A stretch of DNA of 64,000 nt from Periconia sp. R9002. Taxonomy: Eukaryota > Ascomycota > Dothideomycetes > Pleosporales > Periconiaceae. Positions 45,713-57,382 of this stretch are shown here, one piece after another; within the stretch, counting starts at the first letter, position 1; the number at the start of each line of letters is the position of its first letter. Below the pieces are notes generated by a model. It had not been told where the DNA came from, searched no databases, and saw only the letters and a program-made list of their open reading frames with translations. The stretch is from assembly GCA_023627715.1 (NCBI GenBank), contig JAMAHW010000009.1, positions 496,001 through 560,000 on the forward strand, in the 5' to 3' direction. The translations under genes were made by a program, and so were the position numbers.

Positions 45713-46235
45713 TGTGAGATTCGGACATTCAAGCGATAGAAATCAAAGCGGCTCTCGCTGAGCTGTTCCAAGCCTCTTCAAAAGAGTGTAGGTCATCTCA
45801 TGTCAGGAAGAGTTAGCGGCTGCGTGCAGCTGAGAGGGATCACGTTCAGCCTTTTGTATGCCCCGCTCTCTCTACAACATGAAAATGGCAATTTTATTGG
45901 CTTGATAAGCCAAAGTGAAAAAATCCGCGATTCGCTGCCTCGTTTTCAGCCCGGTAAATGAAGCGGGGCAAACTGTCGACCTAATTTCCTTCCAAGGCTG
46001 GATCACACCTTCTAGCACTTGAGGTGGATTATGACACGACCCAAACACCATTTTCAATCTGAACAAGAGGCTTTAACATTACACTCTTTGTGGACTATAT
46101 TTTGAGGGACTATGCGGTGATTGATGTTGCGACTTTGAGGCTGAAATAAGCCGCAGCAAACCGAAAAGTCCCTGGTATAGTGAGAAGCAACTGAACAAAA
46201 CCTCCGATCTTCTGCAATTCTGATCCTACCCAAAA
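45713..46235. promoter_or_regulatory. Shared upstream region of the zinc-finger gene and the DUF7580 gene
   Basis: 523 bp between divergent starts. It is AT-rich with no clear TATA box. The arrangement allows common regulation of the two genes. Confidence 0.45.
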
Positions 46236-48100
46236 ATGTCTGGTTTCGAGATTGCTGGAGTTACTCTGGGAGTCATTCCCTTGGTAATCAAAGGCTATGG
46301 CTCCATGGAGAACATCTTTGAAATCTATACCGGGTTTGAGAGCCAGACGCGCAGGCACCAGAAAATATACCTTATACAGAGGAATCAATTTCGCCGCTCT
46401 ATACGATCTCTGCTTTTAGGCTTCATTGAGGATTCCATCATAGACGAAATGATTCAGGATGCCGATCATGCAGAGTGGGAAGGTAACCAATGCAGAGAGG
46501 CTGTTAGCACACTTTTCAGCAAAGATCTCGGCACCTCAGAAGAATACAAAGCGACCGTAGGACTGATTCAAAGCACCTTGGTGGATATTAAGAAGATATG
46601 GGTTCTTGAGGTAAGGGCTTATCAGCTACCTACTTTGTTTATCTCAAAGACTCATTGATATTCTTTTAGCAACCAAACGTATCTCAAGCAGGCAATCAAC
46701 CTCAAAAAGGATGGAATAGAGTTACGAACGCAATTTCAGATAGCAAAAAACGAATCCACTGGGCTGTCTCAAAGAAGCACAAAGTTGACGATCTCTTCTC
46801 CGAACTCAGCAGATACAATCAAGATCTTGGGCGATTAGTGAGTCAGATCCGTGGTAACTCAAAACGAGCCCCAGCAAAATTCACACCACGCACGACATTC
46901 GAAAATATTAAGAAGATTCAGTCGGCATACACGGAGCTATATCGAGCAGTGACGTCCGCCTGCTCTACATGCAACTGCCGAACACATGCCGTAGACGTTG
47001 CTTTGGAAGAGGAGGGAATCAGCTTACCAGGACAAATGCTGCATTTTGTGCCGCCGGAGTACAAAGTGATGTTTCACGATGGAAAAGCGTCCAAAGTTTG
47101 GTGTATGCGACTAAAGCATCTATCCCCAGGCCATACGACATCGCCTCAGCTTAAACCAGCACAGCTTCCAATCCAGCCCATGGTGGTCCCAGGCCATAAT
47201 AAACCTTCTCCAAATTCTCAAGGCACGACGCTTGACCAAAATAAAAAGGCAACAAAGAGCGTCCACTTTCAGAGTAATTTGACTACCCAGGCACCTCAGC
47301 CGACCTCCTACACTTCCTGCCTCCCACTCAACCCTGCCCCTGCAATACAAAACCTATGTCTGTCCTTAGCAGCGCTCCGCCTGCCTCGGCCAGAAATTGA
47401 AACAAAACATCACCAACTAGGGTACCTAAACGATAGCGGCCAATCGATCTATGAAGTCCATCTTGCAGGCATCGAGTCACAGCCATCAGACGTCTACTAC
47501 TCTCTCAACCAAGTCCTCCTCTCCAACCAAAACCCTTCAGATATCATCACGGAGCGAGTTCTCCAGCCTTACCAAAGATGGAAACTCGCTTACCTCCTTT
47601 CCTGCTCCCTTCTCCGACTCTACTCCTCACCCTGGCTGAGCGAGCGTGAGCGCTGGGTCAGCCACGATGTGAAATTCTTTGTGAATCGCAAATCCGGTTC
47701 CCCGGACAACACCAGCATCATCACACACCTCGCGCTTGGGACAGAAACAGGAAAAAGTTATGACGCCTCCGTCATCAATACGGTGAAAAATTATCAGATT
47801 TATGCCCTAGGCGTTTTGCTTCTCGAGATTGCCGTAGGGAAGCCGCTTGACACGTCTACGATCCCTAGCAATATTTGCGACGAGTTGAAGGAATATTTGA
47901 CTGTTATGAAGTTGGACAAGCAGGGCATCGCGGCGCAGACACTGGGCCCACAATATGGCGACATCGTTTCGAGATGCCTCTCGTTCAAGTTTGACACGAC
48001 GAAGTATGATCTCGCGAACATTGAACTGCAGCGAGAATTTTACAACAATGTCGTGTGCCAGTTGGAAGGATGTTTGAAAATTATGACTGACCCGGTCTGA
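46236..48100 (+). CDS. DUF7580 protein
   Basis: Two exons, 46236-46610 and 46670-48100, joined in phase 0, make 601 residues. The N-terminus MSGFEIAGVTLGVIPLVIKGYG is the typical helical start of fungal DUF7580 proteins, similar in style to HeLo-type N-terminal domains. It is followed by a helical bundle (residues about 25-250) with YRAVTSACSTCNCRTHAVDVALEE. A Pro/Gln/Thr-rich linker spans about 300-375. The C-terminal part (WKLAYLLSCSLLRLYSSPWL, WVSHDVKFF, YQIYALGVLLLEIAVGKPLD) looks like the C-lobe of a degenerate protein kinase. No catalytic HRD or DFG motif is visible. Family members occur beside fungal regulator and cell-death genes, but none has a known activity. It reads away from the zinc-finger gene. 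Confidence 0.85.
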
Positions 48101-49572
48101 GCCACGTACATGATGTAGGTAGAGTAGAGATCAAGATGGACATCCAGGTGTGTGTGTGGATTGCATCTCCAACCAACAGACGGACCAGAAAATTTATATT
48201 CTAAATTGAGCAAACGCATTAACCATCTACGGATCCCACACACCGTCTCATCACAACTTTGTTCGGCGTTGTCGTCTAATCCGTACTAAACATCCCGTGC
48301 CTTGAACTACACCATGTAGCGCCGCGCCTACTTCCCGAAGCAGTTAAAAAGCGCGCGCATCGTTCACCCAAGCATCGTGAAGTGGGCGGCATCGCTCCTC
48401 GGTGCTTCATCGAGGAAAGGGGAGACCGCGCCATGGAAGTCCAGATCGATTGGTGAGGGGCAGAGAAAACCTGGGGTAAAAATCTTTGAGACATAAGGTA
48501 CATCGTTAGCGATTGAAGATGAATGCACAATTTAACACCTCCTGGATTCCATCTTAATTTTGTTCCGTACTCGATCGCGTTCATTACCACACAAACAAGT
48601 CAAGACTATCGGCTCGTTACGGATCTATTGCTCGGTCACAGGAGACAGGAGAGAATTGGCACAAATTACTACAGCGGATCAAATCAACATAGAAGCAAAG
48701 CTATCGCTAAACACGCCACGAAAAGACAAAGACACAAGAACGAACAACGGAAATGCTCGAAGTGTTCTACATTATCATCGTCGCCGCCCTCTGCGAGCGC
48801 GTCGTCAACTGCGTCCTTAAACCTCCGGTTCACCCTTCACGGTTTTACAATAAGGTCCAACAACCGCGCTCGTCGTCAATATGACCACTCAACAGAGCGA
48901 ATCCACTTCTGGATATAACGCGATTTTGTTTTTCTTTTCTTTTCAAACTGTGTATGATTAATGTTTCTGTTCTGAGATGAGTTGGAGCCACTGAAGGATA
49001 CTGGATCTTTGGGGTGGATAAGTGGGTACTCTCGATCATGGACCCACAAGCATACATGTAGCCGAGAGCTGAAAATTAAGGAATCGCGCGTTGCTTTAGG
49101 CTCTGAAATATTCGGGAAATTTTTGTCTGGTATACATAAATAATACTACATGTTAATGTTTTATCTTAAGCTCCTCGAGCGAGTTGGAGTGGTACTGTGA
49201 AGATTTGAATCGATCAATACCATATTATCGATCCTATTATCCAGCTTTCAATTCCGCCACTTAACTGACGCCTAAGCCATAGAGATTGTCACAACATGGA
49301 GCAATCGTAGTTGGGATACATATACAGGTAGATGCCTCTCGTTGGTTCTTGATCGATCAAGGCTCTGATTGGTGGGAGGCATCCAACTTTCCCAATCAGG
49401 CAACATCTGTAGAGGCCGTCGATCACCGTGTGATCTGAGTGCATTGAGATCTAGTTGGCTCTGTGCACACTACGGTGATGAGAATTTCTGATAATGCACT
49501 GTCGGATATCAGGTTGAGTTTTACAAAATTAGAAAAATACAAAATGAATATTCATAAACGTACATGTAGATT
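48101..49572. other. Intergenic between convergent genes
   Basis: 1.5 kb with short frames only (48523-48918 plus, 48276-48590 minus), none with a recognisable motif or splice structure. AT-rich from 48900 to 49560. Confidence 0.45.
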
Positions 49573-51282
49573 TCACCGCGACACAGCGACCTGCTCCCCT
49601 TTATCATAGGAGGCTATCTTCTCACGAAGTCTTGCCAGTCGCTTCCGATTCTCCATGAGCACCAGAATCCTTCGCTGAATGGTCATTGGACTTCGATTAC
49701 GCGTTGTAATTAAGCATGCTGTAGAGCTAGTATCAGGTCGTTGAACCCGGACAAAGAAGAGACTGTCCAACTTTTGGAAAAAATACGTCTGGTTGTGCTG
49801 CAAGACACAGTCTTGGGGTTGGAGTACAACTTCGGTTTCGAGTAGGAGGATCGAGCTTTTCCACGTAGGTTTGGGACCACTGCACTTGATGGTTTCCGTC
49901 TCGAGACATTTGGCAGAAACGTACGCATATGTCGCACAATCCGATGAGTCTGCGAGGATTCCCGCCCAAGAACTTTCTTTTTCACAGGGCACCTTGAAGC
50001 ATCTGTGAACGTCGAGCTGATGTGGCCATGCGACACGTAGGTGTTTCCCGTCGCGGTCGAGTCCTGTATGTTGAAGGACCTCAAAGATCCTGCGGACCAT
50101 CTTTATAACATAACGATAGGATTCCTCGGGAAGCTGCTTCAGCCACTGTTGGATTTGTCCTTGTTGAAATACTCCTATAATATCGTATGTTGTCTCGAGC
50201 TCATTCCAGGACACTGCTTCCGATTATGAAGATATATAGGCTTTGGCAAATGTGGGGAGCAAGTCAGCTATCATCTCCCGAAGTGGTACTCGTCTGGCAA
50301 CACGTGTGCAAAAGCTCACTTGGACGCCCCAAAGCTGATCAAGGAATGGTATCAACGCTTCGTCTTCTAAGCTCAGCCTGTGCTGCTTTATGGTTTGACC
50401 TGGTCTTTTGTGGGAGCTAGCGATGCCCTGGAACACCAAGTATTGACCGCCTTGGAATCCAACCTGCCTTTCATCAAACTCCCAATAGGATCCATAAGGA
50501 CCAAGCGGCTCGAGAAGTGTAGACGAAGTTTTCCAGCACTCTCCTTCATCAATAATGCAGCTTCCGTTGACAACAACGGGTGTTCGGGTTCCAATCGTGA
50601 TCTTTTTCCTGGTGTCGATCTTGCCTCTAGACAGATATTCGTATGGCGGCGCTGTTCGACTCCAATGATATTTGTTGTTTTCCAAATCAGAAGCAAAGAT
50701 AATGCCGTCTCCCAACTTGATAGCCGAAGGAGCACTTGGAGCGGCGGCATGAACTAGAAAATGGCCAGGGCCCCATGTGTCCAGGAGATCTTGAGCATTC
50801 CCGAGAAGATTGTAGGCAGGTAGCTCATCAGCAGATCGAAAGTCTGTTTGCGATCGTAAACCGAATGTAAGTACCGGGGATTGTAGCATATCGCCAATGC
50901 ATGTGAGGGTGTTGAGGTTTGCCTCTACCCACTCCTGTGCATTTGTCCGATTGCCAAGTAGTTGGATCTTTTTGAGAGGAGTGTCCAGGAAGAAAGGCCG
51001 AATGTCGCCAGCATGTGCTCGACTATAGGATAGGAAGCCTAAACTTAAGAATTGAATAGCCAAGGAGCATGTGTTCAGAACACTACTGGTACTATCACGT
51101 AAAGCCGTATCCTTAGCTTCTCGCACTAACGGTTGAAGAATCTTAGATGCTATCTCTTGAATCTCGAGGGTATCGACGAGGTCTATGTCGCGCGATATGG
51201 ATAAATCCCTTAATTCTGTCAACATTTGCGAAGCAAGTGTGAATTCAATCTGACACATCTCAATTAAAGTTTCTGAAGAGCT
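49573..51282 (-). pseudogene. Downstream continuation of the DUF6590 gene, separated by in-frame stops
   Basis: The frame that ends at the TAG of 51283-51285 continues without shift for 352 codons to a TAA at 50224-50226, then for another 216 codons to the stop at 49573. Codon structure and protein character are continuous across both stops. The upstream block (SQMLTELRDLSISRD, IQFLSLGFLSYSRAHAGDIRPFFLDTPL, KITIGTRTPVVVNGSCIID, QLWGVQVSFCTRVARRVPLREMIADLLP) and the downstream block (ELETTYDIIGVFQQGQIQQWLKQLP, IFEVLQHTGLDRDGKHLRVAWP, FKVPCEKESSWAGILADS, YFFQKLDSLFFVRVQRPD) belong together in related fungal proteins. No intron consensus spans either stop. This looks like recent decay, though separate re-initiated products are conceivable. 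Confidence 0.65.
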
Positions 51283-54095
51283 CTATTGGCCTGGTTTTTG
51301 AGCTGGTGACCGAAGTATGGTAAAAGAATCACAACAGAGTCCAGCTTCTTGAACGTGAGCTGCGGCTAAACAGAAGCGCTCAAGGGATTCCTTCATTCGA
51401 TGAATTGCTATTTGATCATCCAGATTGTCATCGTCAAATGATCGACAGTATGTCACCGCAGCGGCGGAGTTTTTGTCTTCAAACCTGACAGAACCAATCC
51501 AGACTTTGGAAACTCGTGAAATCGGCGTTATACCAGCCAGACCGCACAGTTCTTCCACTGCTCTAGTGACGTCTCGCCAATCTCTGAGAGGAGAGCGATA
51601 GACCGGTATTGTAGCAGACTGTTCATTGGGCTTTCGGCTTGTTGACGAGAACTGATGCGCACACGCTGAAAGATGAAGGCCAGCCCGAACAGCTCTAGCA
51701 CTGAAGGTTTCGGGCTCAAAATAAATCCAAGGTGTGTCAATAGCTTGGTCAATCAGAAGCGTTGCAAGCTCATCGCGCGTGTAACCAAAATCGTCTAGCT
51801 CACGTAACCAGGCATAATCTCCTTGCGCAACGAGATCGAATCGTTTTCTGAGTAGACGACGTAATCCGTCAATGTTTTTGCTACTGAGGGCATCCTCGAT
51901 TGATCTTGGAGGGTTGACTAACGAGTGCAGACTCGACTTGAAAGCTTCAAAGGATCGCCCCTGGCAAAGAGAAGTGAATGCTAGCTCAAGTTCAGCCTGC
52001 TTATCGTCTTGTTGCTCATGTATATCCCTATCTTCCTCTTCCTCTCTTTCGTCTCCGTCTTCTTCTTCGTCCTCTCCTTCTCCTTCTCCTTCTTCGATCT
52101 GGTCCGGATGCTGTTCTAAGAGTTCCTGTTCTTGAAGCTCAGAACAATGTTGACCAAGTTGACATATTTCCTCAGTCATTTGTTTTCTTTTGGAGTGACT
52201 TTGAAGGAATCGGACACCGTGGGTGTGAGCAAGGTTTCTATTCTCAGATCGAATATCTACCAAGAATCTCTTGAGAAGTCTGTCGTGGTTCTTTGAAAAG
52301 CGGTCTTCGGTGAACTGCTGCAGCGCTTGAATGTAGAGTGGCCTCAGGGAAGTTTCATTAAACAACATACGCGCCAATTGTTGAGCGGCGCTTTGATGAT
52401 TATCTTCACGTGAACCCGCAGACGAAAGGCTGACCGAGGAAGTAGATGAGAAGATCGAAGATACGTCGCTTATATCGGAGCGTGCATCGCCATCCTCCTC
52501 AAGTGTGGTGAGCAAGAGATTAGCGTCTGTATCTTTCGCAGTATTGTTCATTTTTGATACATGTGTATTTGACGGTCCTTCTAACCTCTGCGGAAGATTT
52601 GGAAGCGCTTCTGTGCCATCTTCACTCGAGGAAAGAGTCTGGGGAGATTAGTACCTGCCCCTTTTGAGAGCCTATGTTTTTCACTTACGTTTGCATCGAG
52701 CCGCGCACCTGCCTTCTCCATGCTTCTCACGCTTGTTTTTGACGCATTGATTTTTCCACCTAAGTGTGATGATTCTTCCGAAGAAGCCGAAACTGAGGGC
52801 TGTTGGATTAATGCGGTCCTTTCTATTGGATAATCAATATAACCCTCGCACTCTCTCCAGTATAACAGGAGCTTGGAGAAGTGTTCTGGATGTACTTGGC
52901 CTATATCTTTCACCTTCACGTTCCATTCGATAGGATAGGTCTTACCGAGCCGAAGTCGAGAAAACGGGTCTATCGTTACCGTACTATCGGCGGGTATGAT
53001 TTCTATAGGGTCCTTTGTCAACCCAGCATCCATTTCACCAACGATGTATGTAGGTGATGATCCCTGTGCGTATACAATCGTATGTTCAGATGGATCACAG
53101 CCGGGTTTGAGTACTCCGCGATGAGTATATGTGCTAATAGCACAAGCATATACAAATCCACGTCTGACATTGATGACCACAAAGCGCCGTATTTGTGCGT
53201 ATACAATGCCGCCAAATCTTACAACAGTAATTGCATCGTTATCGTTACCTCTACGAGCTAACGTCTCTGAAGCAGCTTCACTGTAAAGTATGGCGAATAC
53301 CTGGAAAGTTGCGTCAATAAGCAGCCGACTAGGAACAGTATAGTGAGGCACACTCTTCCAACTTTAAAGAACTGCCTTGCTTCAGGTCCCGTTCGCATTC
53401 GATAACCTACAGAAGTCAGTATTCAAATTGTGAATTTCTTTCAGTAGAGAGAACACCAACTTGAATCCAATGGTTCGTACCATCCTTTGCTGGGTGTACC
53501 TTCAATCAAGTCGGGTAGCTCGGCTCTCGTTCGTTGATCCACTATGGCCTATTAGGCATAGCCTCTAGCTTCATTACTATTATACATACATGGATCTGGC
53601 ATGCTTGCCACGTCCTCACGGGATGAATGCCAGTCCATGGTCGAATCCAAACGGCTAGATTTGCATCAGTTGATCGTGACATGAAGTAGAGATCTAATAC
53701 ACAGACGAGTGACGATCATAGTGCGACTGCTGGGGATATTGCGGCTGCTGGCCATACTGTGACGCCGACTGGCTATATTGCGGTCGCTGGCCATACATCC
53801 CATACAGCCCATACTGTGGCTGCTGACCATACTGTGACGCCGACTGGCTATATTGCGGTCGCTGACCATATTGTGACTGTTGAGCATATTGCGAATTATG
53901 TTGTGAATGCGACGATTGATAACTATGCTGCGACTCGTATGGCGACGGCTGATCAAGCTGCGGTTGCTGGCTATACTGATACCGATCATGCTGCTCGTCT
54001 ACATGCATCATTATCCGTCAGCCATGGGTTACTCTTAATTACTCTCAATTTGGTGCTTAGTGATATCCCTTACTTGTCTCATACCAGTTAGACAT
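51283..54095 (-). CDS. Prion-like Gln/Tyr-rich protein with DUF6590 domain and regulator-like C-terminal region
   Basis: Seven exons: 54095-54074, 53998-53701, 53654-53590, 53541-53461, 53406-53354, 53300-52689 and 52638-51283. All six junctions keep phase, giving 828 residues. Residues about 8-106 are Gln/Tyr/Ser-rich with repeats such as QYGQRPQYSQSASQYGQQPQYG, a prion-like composition. The DUF6590 domain follows: GTPSKGWYEPL, YRMRTGPEARQFFKVGRVFAILYSE, VVRFGGIVYAQIRRFVVI, GCDPSEHTIVYA and DPFSRLRLGKTYPIEWNVKV. Exon 7 adds a Ser-rich SDISDVSSIFSS segment, a helical LRPLYIQALQQF motif, a strongly acidic stretch (52020-52115) and a globular region. The frame stops at a TAG but continues open beyond it (see adjacent entry). 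DUF6590 is of unknown function and common in large fungal regulator proteins. Confidence 0.78.
53752..53864. repeat. Identical 38-bp duplication in the prion-like coding region
   Basis: 53752-53789 and 53827-53864 are identical, separated by 37 bp. They encode the repeated GQRPQYSQSASQYG segment of the DUF6590 gene. Confidence 0.85.
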
Positions 54096-55501
54096 TTTGA
54101 CTTGGAGGATCCGATATTCTGAAGCTTTGAGAAAGAAAGATGGGCCTAGGTGAGGTGGAAAAAGACATTGGTGGAGAAGGTGGGGGGGTATCAGGCTGAG
54201 ATGTTTTGTGATTTCGCAGCCTGAGAGACTGTCTTGGCACTTTGCCTGCGCCTGCGCCTGCTTTTGAATTTGTGGTTACCTCTGTGCTATTGGTTGGAAA
54301 CTAGCAATGGCTTGAAGTACCAGTCATTGTTTTCATGTACTTCACCAATATATCTACCTTCCAGGCGGCCATAATTGACGCTCGTAATACCAGCTCTCGC
54401 GGTGGTCCCAAGCAATAATTTGAGGATGTAGTTCGATTTTTGAGCAACGGAAGCCTTAAGGGCTAGCATAATAAATCTTGGAGCTACTGTACTTCACAAT
54501 CACCCTAGGGTCTGCAGTCACAAACATGGTACATTTCTACTATAGGGAATAGCCGGGATCACCGAAAAAAATCAAGCTACAGTTCTATGAAATGTAAGAA
54601 ATGTAAGAATGAATCATTGCAGTTCTACACTAAGCTACAGCATTGAGTTCTCTTTGTATATCAACTAAGATGATGCGCTGAACGAATACGAGTTTGGGGG
54701 CCACGTCCATATATATACAAACCGCGAATCACTTTCCCAGTTGGGTAAATTTTAAGAATCGTCGATCAACACGGTTACAACACACTAGTATCTCTCCAGT
54801 CCTACAATATCCGCGGCCGAATAAAACTTAGGGATGAGGCACTGTTGTAAAATCTAATTTCGCAGCAAATGTTGATTTATAAATTGACATTAATCATATG
54901 ATGACCGTAACACACTCAGAGTCAGGATTGAGGGCTTCTTCTGATGCTTGTCACTCATACTGAATTTTCTAGACGCCCTCGAACCTCGACTTCAATGAGG
55001 GAAAGCAAACGCTAGACTTGAGATTCATATTCTAATGGATGTAGGAATCACATCATGAATCACATACATCACTGCAACATGCAATTAATTTGCTGGTGGT
55101 ATCGGTACAGATCTCGCGTCATCGACGCATGTATCAGACAGAATCACCTGACTTTTCCGACGGTCGATTCAGTTTATCCGTGATGTTTGTAAACAATCTA
55201 TTCTGAAGAACGTTAGCCCCAGACCTTGCCGCGTCGGAAAACTACACCGCCCACACGTCAAACAACATATGGCTGGCCAATGGGGCCCATTGGAATCGCA
55301 ATACATGCGCAAAGATGAATATTCACTGACAGTATTTGAGCCTAATGCAGAAGTGTGGAGACTATTTGCAAGAGGTATAAGTCTCACGCTATGATCATTT
55401 TGATACGACGGTTTTTTTTTTGTGGCACGTTTTCGTTTTGTCGAGTTACTTTCACATCACCACACCTTGGTAACTGTTTGAGATTCAAGGCATAAAGAAA
55501 T
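54096..55501. other. Intergenic, AT-rich
   Basis: 1.4 kb between the divergent DUF6590 and transporter genes. It contains a GAAATGTAAGAAATGTAAGAATG short repeat at about 54589-54611 and a T-run at 55413-55421. No gene supported. Confidence 0.5.
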
Positions 55502-57070
55502 ATGGCTGTTCCTACGCCGACGGCAGATTTGGAAAAAGGCCTTGCTAATCAAACAACTCAGCGTCCCGCCGTTAATCGCGCCGGTACAGATGCAATCTTA
55601 CACTCGTCAGTGACATGTCAAAATCAAGCAAACCACCGCGATGCTTCAGAAGAAAAAGAGGTAGAAGAGATATCGAGAATACAAACTCATAGATCTAATA
55701 AACCAACGCCTGCGACGCTCTTAAAAACGATCACTGCGCGCTCGAATGCCACTCTAACGGATCCTGGGCCGCCTCCAGATGGTGGCATCAAGCCATGGAC
55801 ACAAGCTTGCATGGGACACCTTGTCGTTGCAAATACTTGGGGACTGGTTTCAGCTTTTGGTGTGTTCCAAACGTACTACACTCAGGAATTGGGCATGGAA
55901 CCGAGTGCGGTGAGTTGGATTGGAAGTATGCAGATGTTCTGCCATTTCGGATTGGGTGAGCCGACAACAATCCACTCAAAATATGTCATATGGGGGAAAA
56001 CGTGTTAAAAGAAAGGGGTAGATTGACATCAATTCCTACTAACTATGGTGTAACCAGGTATGCTTACCGGCCGCCTGCTCGACATAGGATACTACCACTG
56101 GTCCCTTATCCCGGGCATCTGTTTCGGATCTCTAGGCATGTTCATGACAAGTATATGTTCATCATACTGGCAATTTTTCCTTGCACAAGGCTTGATGGTC
56201 GGACTCGGGTGCGGTCTCCAATTCCCTCCTACTCTCTCGCTTGTCTCCACATACTTCTCCTCGCACCGCAGCATCGCTCTATCCATCATGGCGGCTGGTT
56301 CCGCTACCGGAGGCCTCGTCTACCCAACCGTCGTGCGCCAACTTCTACCCGTTATTGGCTTCGCCTGGACCGTACGAGCAATGGGCTTCATTATGCTCGG
56401 TGTAGGGTGCTGTTACGCCTTGCTCCTCAAGCCGCGTCTACCGCCACGTAAATCAGCGCCCATGTTCGAACTCTCTGCCTTCCGCGAACCACCCTACGCC
56501 CTCTACCTCATCGGAATTTTTGTCTTTACCGTGGGCGTTTTCTTCGCCTTCTACTACGTCTCAGCGTATGCACGGGACATCTTGCACGCGCCGTACAGCA
56601 CATCCATCAACCTTCTCCTCATCATGAACGGCTTAGGCCTCATCGGCCGCCTAATTCCAGGCCTTATAGCCGACAGACTCTACGGTCCTCTGAATACACT
56701 TCTTCCGTGCTGCCTCGTCACCACAATCATTCTTTACTGCTGGACCGCCGTTTCCTCCATCTCCTCCCTCTACGCGTTCGCGAGTTTGTACGGCTTTTTC
56801 AGCGCGGGTTTTCAGGGCTTGTTTCCTGCAACTTTGACAACTCTGACAAAAGATATGGGTAAAACGGGGACTAGGACAGGAATGGGTTTGGCATGGGTAG
56901 GTGTTTCAAGCTTGATTGGACCACCGATTGCAGGCGCACTCGTGCAGAGTAACGGTGGAGACTACACGATTGCTATTGTTTGGGGCGCGAGTATGATGTT
57001 GACGGGCACCGTGATTATGAGTCTTGCGAGGGTAAGCCTTACAGGGTGGAAGTTTAAGGTGAGGGTGTGA
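55502..57070 (+). CDS. MFS transporter, monocarboxylate-porter type
   Basis: Exons 55502-55955 and 56058-57070 join in frame to 488 residues. A hydrophilic N-terminus of about 95 residues precedes PPPDGGIKPWTQACMGHLVVANTWGLVSAFGVFQTYYTQELG, the signature of the fungal MCH family. About 12 membrane helices follow, with GRLLDIGYYHW and QGLMVGLGCGLQFPPTLSLVSTYFSSHRSIA between helices 2 and 5. A second half, with GLGLIGRLIPGLIADRLYG and GFFSAGFQGLFPATLTTLTKD, completes it. Relatives transport organic acids, riboflavin or unknown solutes at the plasma membrane, so the substrate cannot be set. The gene next to it is unrelated in function. Confidence 0.92.
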
Positions 57071-57382
57071 ATGTACAATCATTCTCATAAAAAGTTAAGC
57101 ATGTACGCTATCCCATGGTAGCCTCCCATCTTAGTATTGGCAGTAATGGGGCGGGTTCACATACATACCCCAGACCTGGACAAAAAAATGATAATCAATC
57201 TTAGGCTAGGCAATCTACATTGAAGAAAAGGTGGAAAGAAAAATTGAGATTACAAACTAAACCTATAAGAAAAAGAACCTCCCTTTGGGAGAACTTCCTA
57301 TCAACAACTTCAATGCTAAATTACTTCTGAAATACCAACCAAGAATCTCACAAACGCCCACCCAGAACCTGAAAATCACTCT
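57071..57382. other. Short convergent intergenic region
   Basis: 3' ends of the transporter and the single-pass membrane protein; AT-rich, no coding signal. Confidence 0.5.

Noticed and set aside
48523..48918. 131-residue open frame as a gene
   Set aside because: Basic, low-complexity translation without recognisable domain; likely chance.
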